Assembly: GCA_039881145.1 (NCBI GenBank)
Contig: JAYKKI010000005.1
Span: 21,075,501 to 21,139,500 of the forward strand
Origin: Druceiella hillmani
Taxonomy: Eukaryota > Arthropoda > Insecta > Lepidoptera > Hepialidae
Direction of reading: 5' to 3'
Length of the DNA: 64,000 bases
Part shown: positions 20,985 to 34,030 of the stretch, one piece after another
How the letters are laid out: each line of letters begins with the position of its first letter
How positions within the stretch are numbered: position 1 is the first letter of the stretch
Notes under the pieces: generated by a model
Told to the model about the DNA's origin: nothing
What the model saw: the letters and a program-made list of their open reading frames with translations, nothing else
Databases searched by the model: none
Position numbers and translations under genes: made by a program

Positions 20985-21210
20985 AAAATGGAGGACGAAC
21001 GACGCGGAGAGTGACAATTTTCGCGCGCGGCTATGAAAACCTAGCGGCGCGGTCACAGTTTAGTCAGGGGCTTGTTCGTCCCGGTCGGCATACACAAATG
21101 TCGCCCAGTTGTCATGTAATGTACGCGCATCTCCATACATACTTGTTATGAGCAACGAAACAGTCACGATGATAAAAATCACCAGTGCGCGCCCCACCTT
21201 AAAGTTAATT
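20985..21210. other. GC-rich, CpG-rich patch
   Basis: Contains GACGAACGACGCGGAGAG, TTTTCGCGCGCGGCTATG, AGCGGCGCGGTCACAG and GTGCGCGCCCC within AT-rich DNA. The open frame on the plus strand (20945-21151) has no recognised motif. Composition resembles the patches at 6.5 and 8.9 kb, so it may be a related transposon end. Confidence 0.4.
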
Positions 21211-22529
21211 TTTATTAACAGACCGCAATTAAGCCTATTTATACCTTATAATAAAATATTCTAGAATTTTTCACAACAAAAGGGTAAAATCTTATTAACC
21301 ATTCCAATAAAAGCTTCACTTTTCCTATTTCTTAGAATATAGTTCCTTTCGTTTTAAATATAACTTTTTTTCTTAAGATATGATTATAAAATTTAACCAA
21401 AAATTAATTCCCATTAAAATAAAATATCAAAAGAACATAATTTTTTTTCCATTAACATAATTGTATTACAAATTGTATTCGAATACAACTGATTCCAAAA
21501 AGTGAGTTACAATTTTATTTTGATTTATAGAGTTTAGAAGCAAATTTAACATCCGAAAGTGTGATTTTTTTGTGCATATTTTACTTTAGTATACAATATA
21601 TAATTATTACTTTTTAGTCATTCAGTGTGAATATATAGAGTTAAAAAATTGATCTCAATAATTTATTCTCATTTTTAACTTTGTCTCTACTTTAAAAAAA
21701 ACAAGAATATTGAATGCAAAAACATATGTATAATTAACTTATTACCATCTTAACATACAATTTGTTCCACTAGTCTATTCATAATTATAATGAAATAGAT
21801 CATTACACTGCATACTTCTTAAACACTTCATCTTAAATAGATACGGAAGATAACAAAATATGTACATTTAGTGAATCATCTACCTAATTTTCCTAGAAAA
21901 ATATTTTCCACTATTCGGAAAAATCATCGTTGTTAGGTACACTTATATAGCTTTGTATCCATCATTCTTGTTTCACTCTTCACATCAATTTTTAGCTCGC
22001 TTCGAGAATTCTCGTCCAGAAACCCTACTGAACACCCACATTACTTACAAAATTATTTTTAAAAGAGAACCATTTATTAATATATTCCGTTGTTCTCTGA
22101 TGTATAAAGTTAGTTTTTATAATAGATAGTTGAGCTATGTCATTCCAAATATTGTTAAGTTTTCTCAAAGTGATAGCATAGGCAGTGGAAAGAGTGATGC
22201 AACGGGCGGATGTTAGCTAATAGAAGCCAGCACGCATACACATTTTTACGCAGCACACCTATGCAACTTCCTAATCAGTTGCTGACGGGCAGCAAACGGA
22301 CAATCGCAATCACAAACATATTAATATATTAAATCTTCGAAGAAGTAATTTCAATTCATTTTATCACAATTTTACTAAAGTGAATGTTTCATCATTAACA
22401 CATTTTTACCAATTGATTGCAATTTAGGAATTGGGTGTATCACGTTAAGATGGATTTAACTGGAGAATATTTTCGTACGATAATTTTTCTGACTTTCATT
22501 ATAGTCTCATTAAAAAATAAAGTAAAATA
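21211..22529. other. No recognised feature
   Basis: Very AT-rich over 1.3 kb. No gene or repeat that I can support. Confidence 0.45.
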
Positions 22530-23600
22530 AGAGTTTTAACAGCAACAACTGAATATAATATCAAGGCGGTGTGACTCATAATAAAGACTGACAAAGAGTA
22601 ACTTAGCAGTAGATTTCGACAAGTCTTCGAAAAAGACTGACAAAGAGTAACTTAGCAAAGATTTCGACAAGTCTAAGCGTTAGGATAGGCATAAGGAAAC
22701 TTTGTTCTGGGTACCCATGATTTGACTGCGGTAAAAAAAAATAAAGTTACAATGAATTCAATTGATATTTTATGATGAGGTCTGTTTACAACTGGATTAA
22801 TGAGTCCAGGGGTGATCGTCCCAATCGTAGTGACAATCTGTGTGAGAGACGTCCTTCAACAGCAACAACTGAATATAACATCAATGTGGTGTGACTCATA
22901 ATAAAGACTGACAAGATAGTAACTTAGCAGTAGATTTAAGCCTTAGGATAGGCGTTAGGAAACTTTGTTCTAGGTACCCATGATTTGATAGAAGCTCAAA
23001 AACACTATCTCGTTAATTGGTAATGTAAAATGTTAGAAAAATTCGATGGAGATCACTCAAATTTTGTAGTCAACATTATCACAGGTAAAGAAACCTGGAT
23101 ATATTATTACCAACCTGCAACTAAGGGGAAGTCTGCACAGTGGATGTTTCCTTTTTTACGCTTACATGCAAAGGAGAAGAAACGACGAAAGTATTGGAAA
23201 AAAGATAGTCATCTAGTTCTTTTGGTTTATTGTGCAATGATTTTTCTCAAAAATAAAAAAATTGTTACCACAGACTGGTATATCAGCAATTGTTTGTCTG
23301 TTGTCTTGGGATAAAATCCTCTTTCATCACGATAACCCCTCTCCACACTCAAGTCAGATGAAATGAATATTTGACTATATCGAGTGTAGAAATTATGGGT
23401 CATTTGTCATAGAACCCCGACCTCGTATAATGCAATTTCTATTTATTCCCAAGTATGAATGATAAAACACGAAGAATAAGATTCCCGTATGCCGAAGAAG
23501 CTGTGACTGCTATATTTTAAAAACTTTCCATGTTACCTATCATATGCATGGAAGTATATTTTGCAAATCTTAACCCCAAGTGTGAAATAGATCAAATATA
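22530..23600 (+). pseudogene. Mariner transposase remnant with internal duplications
   Basis: Plus-strand frames give RPSTATTEYNI, LIEAQKHYLVNW, KMLEKFDGDHSNFVVNIITG, KETWIYYYQPATKGKSAQW and, near the end, CMEVYFANLNPKCEI. These follow the order of mariner transposases ('GRPSTATTE.NI..V', 'LTEAQK..R..WC..MLEKFD....N.V..IVTGDETWIY.Y.PE.K.QSAQW'). The first catalytic Asp is changed (GKETW for GDETW). A segment is duplicated: 22541-22725 and 22861-22989 are copies, and inside the first a 26-base piece (AAGACTGACAAAGAGTAACT...) is itself doubled. A copy of the same family lies at 49,250-50,220 in reverse. Confidence 0.75.
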
Positions 23601-23915
23601 AAGCCCAGTAAGTCTTAAGATAAATTGGAACAACTTAATCTGGACGGTGTACCTGCTTGTAATAAAACCCATTTCATGCGATATCTACATCATAATTGGC
23701 TATGTTTATATAAAAATATTAATTATATTTGTGTAACTAGTGTAAATTTATGCCAGCTTACACAGGTTGACTACATCAATATAGCAATGTGTTGAAAGGG
23801 TGTGACCTGTTATTTACTGATTTGAATAATCTTAATACATAACACATATGTTATTTTTTATATATTTTGCAGTTTATTTATGCAAACCTGGCTTTTCCTC
23901 AACCTGACATCATCC
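23601..23915. other. No recognised feature
   Basis: AT-rich spacer between the mariner and a non-LTR fragment. Confidence 0.4.
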
Positions 23916-24098
23916 CTACTTATACCACCAATCTTGCTTACAGTAATCTAATGAGAATTCATCATAGTCTGTATAACCAAAAGTTTTCATAAAATTGAAA
24001 TAGGCCACGTTTACCTGCTGTCTTTGATCCATCTTAATGACCACATAGTCGAGAATTGACAAAAGTTTCATAATAGTAATACCTACTATGGATACCAT
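23916..24098 (-). pseudogene. Non-LTR reverse transcriptase fragment
   Basis: The minus-strand frame reads LLSILDYVVIKMDQRQQVNV, then AYFNFMKTFGYTDYDEFSL. In non-LTR RTs the block before and at motif A is 'L+...+..+D...QVD++Y.DF.KAFD.V.H..LL'. Here the two catalytic-context Asp residues are changed (YFNF for Y.DF and TFG for AFD). About 45 codons remain. Confidence 0.45.
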
Positions 24099-26289
24099 GT
24101 TATCAGTCTACAAACTGAGTCTATATTTATATGAAAATAGATACATCTGTGTTGGCAATATTAGTTTAAAAATATTGACAAAACAGATAACACCATAGCG
24201 GAACATGGTTTAATGTATTGTACAAAAATGTAAGATAACTGATTGTGATAATTTGAGATAGAGAAGAATGTCACAGATCATAAAATAATACTAGGAATGT
24301 CTAGGAGTAACAAAGATAACAATTCAGTTACTATTTAAAGACTTCATACATTTATTTAAATCTACTATTTTCTCTCAAGATAGAGTATGCAGTGATTACA
24401 GACCATTCCTAAAAATATAGTCAACTCTAAATATTCAACCTAAGCTTAAAAGTTTACTGGAAAATTGGGATGAAATCATTATGAAAAAAAAAGATTAGAA
24501 ATTACATACTATGATAATTTATTTTGCACTTTGAATGGAAAATATTTTGTTACAAGATTTTTTTATAAAAGCATATGACGTTCCCATTGTATAGGGTACA
24601 ACTTCATACAAATAAATGCATATTAATAATTTATAAAAACGATAGTTTAGTTTTTCAAAAATCTACCCCCATATTCACTTGTAACACAGCTTATACATTC
24701 AATGAAGTTTACTATTTTCTGTCGATAAAATAATGCACTTATATTGACAAACATGTAACCAAATATTCTATCATTTTCGAGCGACCCCCATGTTTTTTCT
24801 TACTTTTTTCTTGATGCCAGCTATATTCTCATAGCGAAGAAATATTTTTGTTAAATTTCCGACTTGCTATTGGAAGTCTATAAAATTCTCTCAGAATTTT
24901 TACAGTTCACTGGACACCAGCTAATAATAGAAGAACTGTCATTGTTTCCTTTTTTGACTGCACTCCGTATCCAACGAATAACAACATATTGAAATAGTAT
25001 AGGGATATGTTATTGGTAATCAACTTAAACCTGATAGGTAAAAAATTAATGATTAGGGAGTTACTACGATATCTCATATTTAAGCTATGGAATTCATTTT
25101 CAGATAACATAGCTTTATTGCTATGCTACATTATTTTATACAATAATATACATAACAACTTTTTCCATACAGTCAGTTTAAAAAACATAATCCAGACAAT
25201 TAAGTTTAGAGAAGTCAATCCTGCAAGATTAAAAAATTTTTGGTTGATATTTATACTAAAGAATTCTCAATTTAAAGGGCGTCTAATTAATTTTAGGATC
25301 CAGTTGTGAACCTTCCGTGATTTTCAAATTTCTTCAATATTCCAATAATTCAGGCCAAAATTTAAAAAATATGTTATATTGTCGAAAATAATTTTCTAAA
25401 TCAATAATTTTCTGTTGTTTTGGTTCCCTTAGATCCTCAGTTACCAAATGTATTTCAGCTTTTAAGTAAAATTTCTTCGATTTTCATAAAAATCCTTGAA
25501 TTTAAACAATATTGCGTACTTCTGAGGTGGACAAACCTATGCTATGCCGACATTGTAAAAAAGACCTTTGTTAAGACATATTGCTCTCTAATACCTGCAC
25601 CATATCATGACGTATTAGATTAACTACCAAAAGTTGGCTATAGAATGTTTAAGGTTATAGATAGTATCACATCAGCAATTTGCACAAATAAACATAATGG
25701 TATTTAAATTGTTCATGACTAGCTACAGACAATCTAAATGACAGTCGGTCATTGTGAACAGTCGATTTCATATTTATGAGCAGTGTAATGAACTTACTTT
25801 GCATACAGTTAATTGCTCAGTAGTGCACCCATATTCCTTTTTAACAAAATTGTTTTTCTAAGTAGTGACTTACAATACGAGGATACATAACATATTTCTT
25901 TTTATTATATGTATTATTATTTCCAAATTTTCATTCAACAATATAAAATCAATAAATATAGTTTAAATAATTTATTTTAGAGCAGGAACAAGTCGTACAA
26001 AAATTATATTGAAAACAATGTTAAATTGAAGTCGGTAAGCAAAATGGTGACTTAGGAAATCTACAAACACTAAAACACCAATACTTTTATTTAAAAAAAT
26101 TTTATTTATAGGCAAAATGGCATTAGATATCCATTTAATAAAAATGCATTTAAAAGTGATTAATTAAATATTTAATGTTTTTATCGTATGAATAACTAAG
26201 AAACACTTAAAAATGGCTAAATCTCTCTCAAGATATAGTTTGATTTTTATTTTTATATACCGATCGGTTGCTATGACGGACTGTGTAAT
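24099..26289. other. No recognised gene
   Basis: AT-rich. Two plus-strand frames (25007-25309, 25420-25623) and one minus frame (24907-25110) lack recognisable motifs and have AT-driven composition. This is the 3' flank of HADH. Confidence 0.45.
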
Positions 26290-26295
26290 TTTATT
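26290..26295 (-). terminator. Polyadenylation signal of HADH
   Basis: AATAAA on the minus strand, 58 bases past the HADH stop codon. Other AATAAA hexamers lie further down (about 26,101 and 26,246), so longer 3' ends are possible. Confidence 0.5.
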
Positions 26296-26352
26296 TACAA
26301 ATAATTTAACACATTATTTTGAGAAAGAAATTGTTTAACATACGTTATATAA

Positions 26353-28503
26353 TTATTTCTTTTCATATTTGTAAAATCCCTCTCCTGTCTTGAGACCTAA
26401 TTTACCTTCAGAAACCAATTTATTCAATAAATCTATTGGTTTAAAGAGTGGGACATCAGGATACTTCTTATGCCAGCCATCAAGGATGAACTTGTTTGTA
26501 TCTAAACCAACATAATCAGCCAACTCCAATGGTCCCATAGGATATCCAGCCCCGAGTTTCATAGCTAGATCTATATCACGGGCTGAAGCATCACCTGTGG
26601 AAGTAATTACCAGTTAATATAGTAAGATTGCTTGTAAAATTTGATGTCTGGAGTATAGCTAAAATTTGTTTTTAAACAAATTTGTAATCAGTAGAAATGA
26701 AACCCCAACTGATTTTGTCGAAGCCTCTTAAAGGACATATTTTATGATTAAACTATTTTGGGAAATATGTATGTCAAGTATCAATTATGTTTGTATCTTT
26801 GTAACAAGCTTTTGAGAAAGATTAGCTATCATATAGATTAGCAATCAAAGTCCAAAACACCTCATATTATTTTATTATAAAGGAATAAAATTAATTGAAT
26901 GTTACCTCTCTCAAGCAGTCTCACTGCTTCGGCAACATAAGGTACAAGAAGTCTATTAACAATAAAGCCAGGTGTGTCTTTGCAACTAACACAAACTTTG
27001 CCAAGACTCTTTCCCCACTGCATCATCGCATTATAAGTTTCCTCAGATGTTTCTGCACCCTTAACTACTTCCAATAACTTCATTACAGGAACTGGATTAA
27101 AGAAATGTAAACCACCAAACCTACAATCCATAGAAATAACGTTTATTTTTATAATCAACTTAGTGCTTTTTTACCTCTAGATTTTGCTTTTAAAACTATG
27201 TTCACAATAAATCAATTTTTGTTATAAAAGATGCACCGAATTGTAAAATATAAGTAATTATACTAACCTGTCCTTTCTGTGCACAGCTGTTCCAATCTCA
27301 TCAACTGACAGTGAAGATGTGTTGGTGGCGAAAATTGTATGTTTTGGTGCAACCTGCCAACAATTTTTTCTTGAGAATGTTCCATTACACCTTGTGCATA
27401 ACAGATTTATTATAATTTGTGTTGGTGTATTTTGATAAAGGATAGCCAATTAAGTTTTACTCTGATGTAGGAAATAAAAATAACATTTCAACATTTCAAT
27501 ACAATGATTCAAATTGTGAATTTGCAGCTCTACATTCTTTAGTCATAGGAATTCCTTTTCAGACAAATATTATACTAATCTGACATCACCATGCCTACAA
27601 CTTTGGTATTACTTAGTATATTATTCGCAAATTGAAATGACTATTATAATTATTTTATCAAACATACTATTTCAATGTAATTCCTTTAATGTTCTAATAA
27701 TTTTCCTTTATCCTATTGAAATTATACATTCAAACTTCAGTGTATAGCATAATTATTAGCTTAATTTGTTTTTAGGAAAACGAACTCATAAATATTTAAA
27801 TTTATACCTGACCAAAAAAGACTTGTATTTACCATTCTATTAGTAAATCTATATTTTTCACAATTACTAAAAAGTTATTTTAAAGGAAACTTACATTATT
27901 TATGCTAGTAAAGAGCTTATGCTTTACATCCATATTTTCCACAATAGCTTCAACCACTAAATCTGTACTCTTAGAGGCTTCAACAATGTCAGTTGACGTT
28001 TTAATTCTACCCATTGCATCTTTGATGAATTTTGCACCATCTTCTGGTTTATCCTTGTAGAGTTTTTTAGCAACACGACCCAAATTAATTTCAATAGATT
28101 TCTGAGCCTTGGCCAAAGCTTCAGAATTTATGTCTACCAAGTTTACATTTTGTCCGGCTTGTGCGGCTACCTGGAAACAAAATTAAAGTATCACATATTT
28201 ACACATATTATATAAATATATATATATATATATATATAGATTACAAATATTTGCAAATATTTAGTTAATATATATGTAATCACAGAATACCTTCGTGGCG
28301 CAATTAATTAATAACAATTTAAACTTTAAACAAAACTTTAATTATCCTATAATTTAAATTCCTTCAATTTAACCTGACCAACAGCATACCTGTGCAATAC
28401 CAGAACCCATAAGACCACTTCCCACAACAGTAACATGTTTTATTGAGTTTTGGTAACTACAAGAAGTAGCTAAACCACGAGTAATTATTGAAAACTTATT
28501 CAT
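26353..28503 (-). CDS. HADH: Mitochondrial hydroxyacyl-CoA dehydrogenase (short-chain 3-hydroxyacyl-CoA dehydrogenase)
   Basis: Catalyses NAD-dependent oxidation of L-3-hydroxyacyl-CoA to 3-ketoacyl-CoA in mitochondrial beta-oxidation. Five exons, all with AG/GT borders and consistent phases: 28503-28390, 28170-27895, 27353-27268, 27120-26906 and 26594-26353, giving 310 residues (human HADH is 314). Residues 1 to about 20 ([20 protein letters not shown]) are basic and lack acidic residues, as a mitochondrial presequence should. [13 protein letters not shown] (26-38) is the Rossmann GxGxxG. NTSSLS carries the conserved substrate-binding Ser. H164 (GLHFFNP) and E176 (KLLEVV) form the catalytic His-Glu pair with the expected 12-residue spacing. 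[11 protein letters not shown] and the [20 protein letters not shown] block are the dimerising C-terminal domain. The start is the first ATG, preceded by a run of A. Appears intact. Confidence 0.95.
28211..28238. repeat. (TA)n microsatellite in HADH intron 1
   Basis: An almost pure TA dinucleotide run, likely length-polymorphic. Confidence 0.9.
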
Positions 28504-30596
28504 TTTTTTTACTTTTAACAGGCACGTCAATTATTAAGAAATAATACTGTTAACAGTTAATTTCAAGACACTAAGTTAGATAACAATCAAAAGCAAAGCC
28601 AAATTAAGAGTCAAAGGTACATTATCGTGTGTTGTAAGCCGGTATATTATTATCAAAATATGTCTTCAATACAAAGTACATTGTGCTATATAAGTTACTT
28701 ATGTTTATTTGTAGTTGTAAACGCAGTATAAGATCGATATACAGATATAGATCAACGCATATACTGACTGTGTGGTTGTGTTATTGTAGTGGTGTTTGTA
28801 ACTATTGAAGTTCGGAGTCCAGGGTTCACCACGGCTGGCAGAAATTATAAAATATCACCGTAGACAAAATGTAATAATATACTTAGTGAGCATATTTGCA
28901 TCTAGTCACACCGAGTAAGGGCTACATTGAAAGATGCGATGTAGAAATCGAGATGTCAAAAAATATTATTTTTCCAGAAAAATGTTGTATTATTTAACTT
29001 TTATGGAGTGTAATATCTTACAATAGAGCTATTTTACTACCAAAAATATTGTCAATGTAGCTTACATTTTTAATAAAACGTCCGGCACTTAGTTAAAAAT
29101 ACGCAAAATAGTTTTTCAATATACTAATTGATGCTAGTAAATACGTATCACTTCTTCCTTTATCGTGAACTAATATATATTCTCCCTATTTTTCAATGAA
29201 TTTTACAGTTATCACTGAAAATACAAAAAAATACGATAGTTTACATTATGAATACTTCCTAAAGAAAATTGTACAGATACCGATTAGTTAGTGTAAATAC
29301 TATAGTCTATAGTTTTTGTTACCATAGTTTCTATAGTTTTTTTCCGGGGTCATACAGTGCCTTCTCTTATCCGATTCAGTTAAAGTAAGTCCTGAATTTT
29401 CTATCTTACATCTAGGAGTATATATTCTTTACTCACAGCTTTACGTTACGGTAATAAAATAGATTGCCAAAAACAATACGTACAGACGCGCTTATTTCTT
29501 TTAAAAAATGTTCGTACGTAATATTTCATAAAACATTACAAAAGCCAAACCGCCCATTCTATAGTTAGGTTTACCACAATATATCAATGGTAGTATCTTA
29601 CACGGTCCTTATGCAGAAAGACATGGTATATCCTCTTAAAAGAAACAAACATAGAGCCTCAAATAGTGTCATGCGTGAAATGTGATGAAAATGATACATT
29701 CAACTGAAACAAATCACAAAATTTTCGGGAATTACTATTACAGCGGTAATGGCATTTTGATATAGTATAAAGTCATCGGGCAAGCATATTTATAATATTT
29801 GTCATATTTTACGTAGTGGATATGAAAACAGCACTTAAACATGTATTACATGGGTAAACAACTTAATGAAGATGACATTGGTGGATTTGTAATATTCTTT
29901 CTATTTTTAAACATATTGATTAAAATAACATCAGCTGCGCATTTTACGGGACTGGCTATGTTATCCCGAATTACTTTGTGTCTAAACCAGAACAGCTTAG
30001 CATAGTTAGAAAAAGAACCAAAAACCTACACTAGTGATAATTTACCCTTAGTAGAATGACCATCTCATCGATACATATTCGATAGCGAAACCACCTCAGT
30101 CCATCTCATCTCCATACGAGTGACCATTTCATCGATACGTATAAGATGGCGAATGTTTAAGTTTAAGTTGTTATAAGATGGCGAATGAAATGAATGATTT
30201 TATTATTTAATTCATATTTCGAAAATAATTATTTAGTTTCCAAGTATGATTAAATATAAGTTTAATAAAGAATTAAGGCGTTAATATTTTCATTTTAAGA
30301 TCCAAAATAGTTTCTTAATAAATGTGGTCATATTATCTTGAATCACATTGATAATTTTATCCTAGATTTTGGCATAAACAATTATTGTCATTTCGAAAAG
30401 AAAATGGTATCACAGACAATATCAAATGTCAAAAGTTAAATTGAGTTTGAGCAGTGTTTTGTATCATAGATTTGTATGTTAGTTATTAATATTTTCTTGT
30501 TTGTTGCTTTAGTATGTGATCTGTGGTTAATACGTCTATTTATTATACCATCAAACGTTTTATCTGTATGAAAATAATGTATTTCTAAAAATCACC
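28504..30596. promoter_or_regulatory. Intergenic region between divergent HADH and TAF9
   Basis: The two start codons are 2,093 bases apart, head to head. No CpG island, TATA box or unambiguous regulatory element was seen. Near 30,060-30,140 a short imperfect duplication (CATCTCATCGATACATATTCGATAG and CATTTCATCGATACGTATAAGATGG) precedes TAF9 by about 500 bases. The rest is AT-rich with no open frame. Confidence 0.35.
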
Positions 30597-31319
30597 ATGT
30601 CTGATAAAGTGGATAAACCAAAAACTCCAGGTCAAACAAAACATGTACCGAAAGATGCCCAGGTGATTATGTCTATAATGAAAGATATGGGTATTACGGA
30701 TTACGAACCAAGAGTTATCAATCAACTTTTAGAGTTTACCTATCGCTACGTCACTTGCGTTTTAGACGACGCGCGAGTATTCGCTAACCATGCGAAAAAG
30801 AAATTGATCGATCTTGACGATGTAAGATTGGCTGTTCAAATGCAATTAGACAAAGCTTTTACTACACCGCCTCCAAGAGAAGTATTACTTGAGGTTGCGA
30901 GAAGTAAAAATATTTCGCCACTTCCGTTGATAAAGCCACATTGTGGTTTAAGACTCCCACCAGATAGATATTGTTTATCTGCTTGCAATTACCGTCTCAA
31001 GGTGGCCAAGAAGCAATACAATAAGTCGCTTGTGGGAAGCACCGCAAACAAGGTCATCAATTCGAAACCCAATACTCATCAAAATTTAATTCTGAAACGA
31101 CAAGGTACTCTCGTGACTGTTTCTAAAACCCAATCAGTGAATGTACCTAAACCAGTTTTGAAGTTTACGGCAGGCAACAAAGTCATTGCTAAGCCAGCAA
31201 TTCGTGTAACATCAGGTACATCTGCTCAACAATCTGCCAATTCTGTGAAAGTAGAAGTAGATGTGGAAGGAATTCCATCAAAGAGGAAGAGAGATGATGA
31301 AGATTATGATGTGATGTGA
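30597..31319 (+). CDS. TAF9: Transcription initiation factor TFIID subunit 9
   Basis: Histone-fold subunit shared by TFIID and SAGA; pairs with TAF6 and supports promoter recognition and activator contact in the nucleus. The single exon encodes 240 residues (human TAF9 264, Drosophila e(y)1 278). Residues about 14-90 form the histone fold, with [19 protein letters not shown] and [20 protein letters not shown] typical of TAF9. Residues 107-134 ([20 protein letters not shown]...NYRL) are the family signature. The tail is basic and Ser/Thr/Lys-rich and ends [12 protein letters not shown]. The start context is ATCACCATG. The gene has no intron; polyadenylation signals follow, so a retrocopy is conceivable, but the frame is intact and no parent gene is in view. 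Confidence 0.95.
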   Translation: MSDKVDKPKTPGQTKHVPKDAQVIMSIMKDMGITDYEPRVINQLLEFTYRYVTCVLDDARVFANHAKKKLIDLDDVRLAVQMQLDKAFTTPPPREVLLEVARSKNISPLPLIKPHCGLRLPPDRYCLSACNYRLKVAKKQYNKSLVGSTANKVINSKPNTHQNLILKRQGTLVTVSKTQSVNVPKPVLKFTAGNKVIAKPAIRVTSGTSAQQSANSVKVEVDVEGIPSKRKRDDEDYDVM

Positions 31320-31320
31320 T

Positions 31321-31383
31321 AATAAAAGTAATATCTTATTTAAGTTTACAGTTTATAAACTATTTAAGTACCTAAGAAATAAA
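31321..31383 (+). terminator. Polyadenylation signals of TAF9
   Basis: AATAAA at 31321-31326, one base after the stop codon, and again at 31378-31383. The second is the likelier functional site given its distance from the stop. Confidence 0.55.
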
Positions 31384-34030
31384 ATTTCATATTATTTACA
31401 ATATTTTGATTCAATTCCAAACAGTGACCTTTTGTAAAGTCTTTAGAATGAATTTACTGCTTATTAGTAAAGAAATAAAATTAATAAAACTAACCTCCTA
31501 AATAATTTAAATAGTGTTCGAACATTTATATTTTTTAAAACTTCTTTTAAGTGTTAGTATGTACCAATACTTAATTTGAAAATAAGATCCATTATTATTG
31601 TAGTAAATTATAGATTTTTTTGGGATTTGGTTATTTTGAAATAATAATGGTTAACCATTTTAGAAAATTAAGTTACAGATTTGAATTGAACTGAGTTGTC
31701 AATATAATTAAATTACTGTACTTGATTTGCTGAAATCATACAGTTTGTTTCACAAGAGTTTTTATGGCAAAAATTGAAAAATTGTTTAAAATGAAACAAA
31801 AATACACACATATTACGTGATATAAACCGTGTTTCTTTATTATAAATAAATTATCTACTTGCTTTTACCATTAACACTCACCTGGCATTTCCAAGGCATA
31901 TTTTCGGTAATTAATTCTATGTAAGAAAATCTACCGAACTAAATGTTTAAGATTCTAGATCTTTGAGCGAATCCAGTATGTCAATGTAATTTCCTTAATA
32001 TTCTGCCAAATAGTTATGTACGAGTATATACTGGTTTGACAAACAGTCACGTATATGCACCTTTATCGAACTTTTAACAGTTTGCTGCTGTCCACTAGTG
32101 GGGGTATGATTAGTAGCAGAATGTGCCCAAAAATAATATAGTCCAAAAAAATGACATTATTCTAAAAAAATTTGAACAGAGATTCAAATTTTTTTTCGTC
32201 CAAGTGAATCTTTTTTGATGCAAAGAGAAGTAACTTGAAAGTTGGGTACTCACTCGGGGACCTAAAAATTGAATACTTACAAAATATTGTTACAATTACT
32301 TAGAGCATTTTAAGAATAACTGATTTAATATCAGTAAGAATAAGCACCAAATAATGTTTTAAACTGCGGTTTCCACATTGTATTTATCATCGCATATCAG
32401 TAACTTAGGCTATATTATTTATATGATTCATAATAATTTCCTGTTTGTACTTATCTATCTATCCAGGCTTTATAGACAACCTAACCAACGGCAATAATAT
32501 GTATGCAGAACTTTAATATTATTTATGTTTTATTGTCAATCTAAATGAAAACAATAAATGTAATAAACATTTATTGTTTTCAGTTACTTAGGTACATTTT
32601 TTCTTGCTAGACAAAGTTTCAGTAAGTGTCATTTATGGCCATTTACACTATGTTAGCCCACAATTTAAACATTTCTAATTGTATAATGGCATAAATATAG
32701 TATATAATGGTCTAAAGGCATAAAACCATCACTTATGTTTTCTACATTTATGGTAATTATCTAAACTGAGATGTTTTGAATTCGCTCTTTATTGCAATAT
32801 TCCCTCTAAAAGCAATAAACAATTTGATAGTAGGTTGCTTTTGAACAAACGAGTCATTGGAAGAAAATGTTTCGATATCAAGTTTCATCATTCCGCTAAA
32901 TATTCATCATCTGCCAAATTCGAAGAGGAAGAATACAAGAGAGGAAAATGGATTGATTATTATCAGTGTTCAAAACAAAAAATAGTGAAAATGCAACTTC
33001 TTAAGCATTCCAATTCTGATTTTACATACGTAAAGAAAATATTAATAATAACTGAAACTTTCCCTTGATTGGCACTAGTACAATAGGAAAATAATTATTA
33101 GCTTTGCTCCTGTAATCGATGCTTGTATCCCTTTATAAATTTACAACATTGAACAAATAAATTTGTGATTAAATTTTTCTTCAACCTCGCAAAGTAAATA
33201 AATAAATAATTACCACAAATAAATGTGAAATAAGTTTGAAAATCTGCACAATCCCTGCGCAATCAACATGTTCCTGTAGGCAATTGTAGTGGCTGGAAAG
33301 AACTAAATGCTTTGCCCCCATCGCTCACTGTCTATCCAAAATAGTCACAAATTGTGTTATGATTCAGTATGTCTTGCGAGTTACATCATTTATTAACCCA
33401 TCAGGAGTCGTACTTCCTTTTATGACATGGACAGCTATACTGAGTCTAAACGATCTTGTGACAGATTTAATGTATTTAAATAAATAAAAAATTTTAGGCA
33501 TTTTACCATTTAATTACTTAATGATAAAAAATAGAAGTATGTGTTAAATACACAATTGTAGTTATATTTAACAAAAATGTTAACTAAAAAGTGAGTATTA
33601 TGAGGTATTAAGTCTTCATTTTCACTTTAATTGTTTACAAGGTACAACACTTAACTATTTTTCTACAATATTCATAGACATTAGTAAACATTATGTTTAA
33701 ATTTTAGTTTTCAATCATTATTATTCTAAAAAAATTGAAAAACGACAAATCTTTTTTTTTTCTCCATATTTGCAATGTAATAGGTTCTTGAATCAGTAAT
33801 TCCAAATATTGTTATTCCATACACCATTGGCTTGTGCTGTCGAAATGAACATTACCCTCTAAATCATTCCAGTTCCTCATCGATTATCATGTATTCCTAG
33901 ACAACAATGCGTTTTTATGACAGATCTGCGAAAAACTAAATGGTGCCAGTCTGTTATGATGAGTAAATCTTAGGAGTCTAAGTAAAAACTGGAACCTTTG
34001 TCTTGACATTATATTTTATCAGTCTTCACC
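31384..34030. other. No recognised gene; one small hairpin
   Basis: AT-rich intergenic DNA. A 77-codon plus frame (32835-33068) is lysine-rich and matches no family I know. The hairpin at 32547-32581 is listed separately. Confidence 0.4.
32547..32581. repeat. Perfect 14-bp hairpin, 7-nt loop
   Basis: GAAAACAATAAATG (32547-32560) pairs exactly with 32568-32581. Too AT-rich and short to assign a role. Confidence 0.75.
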
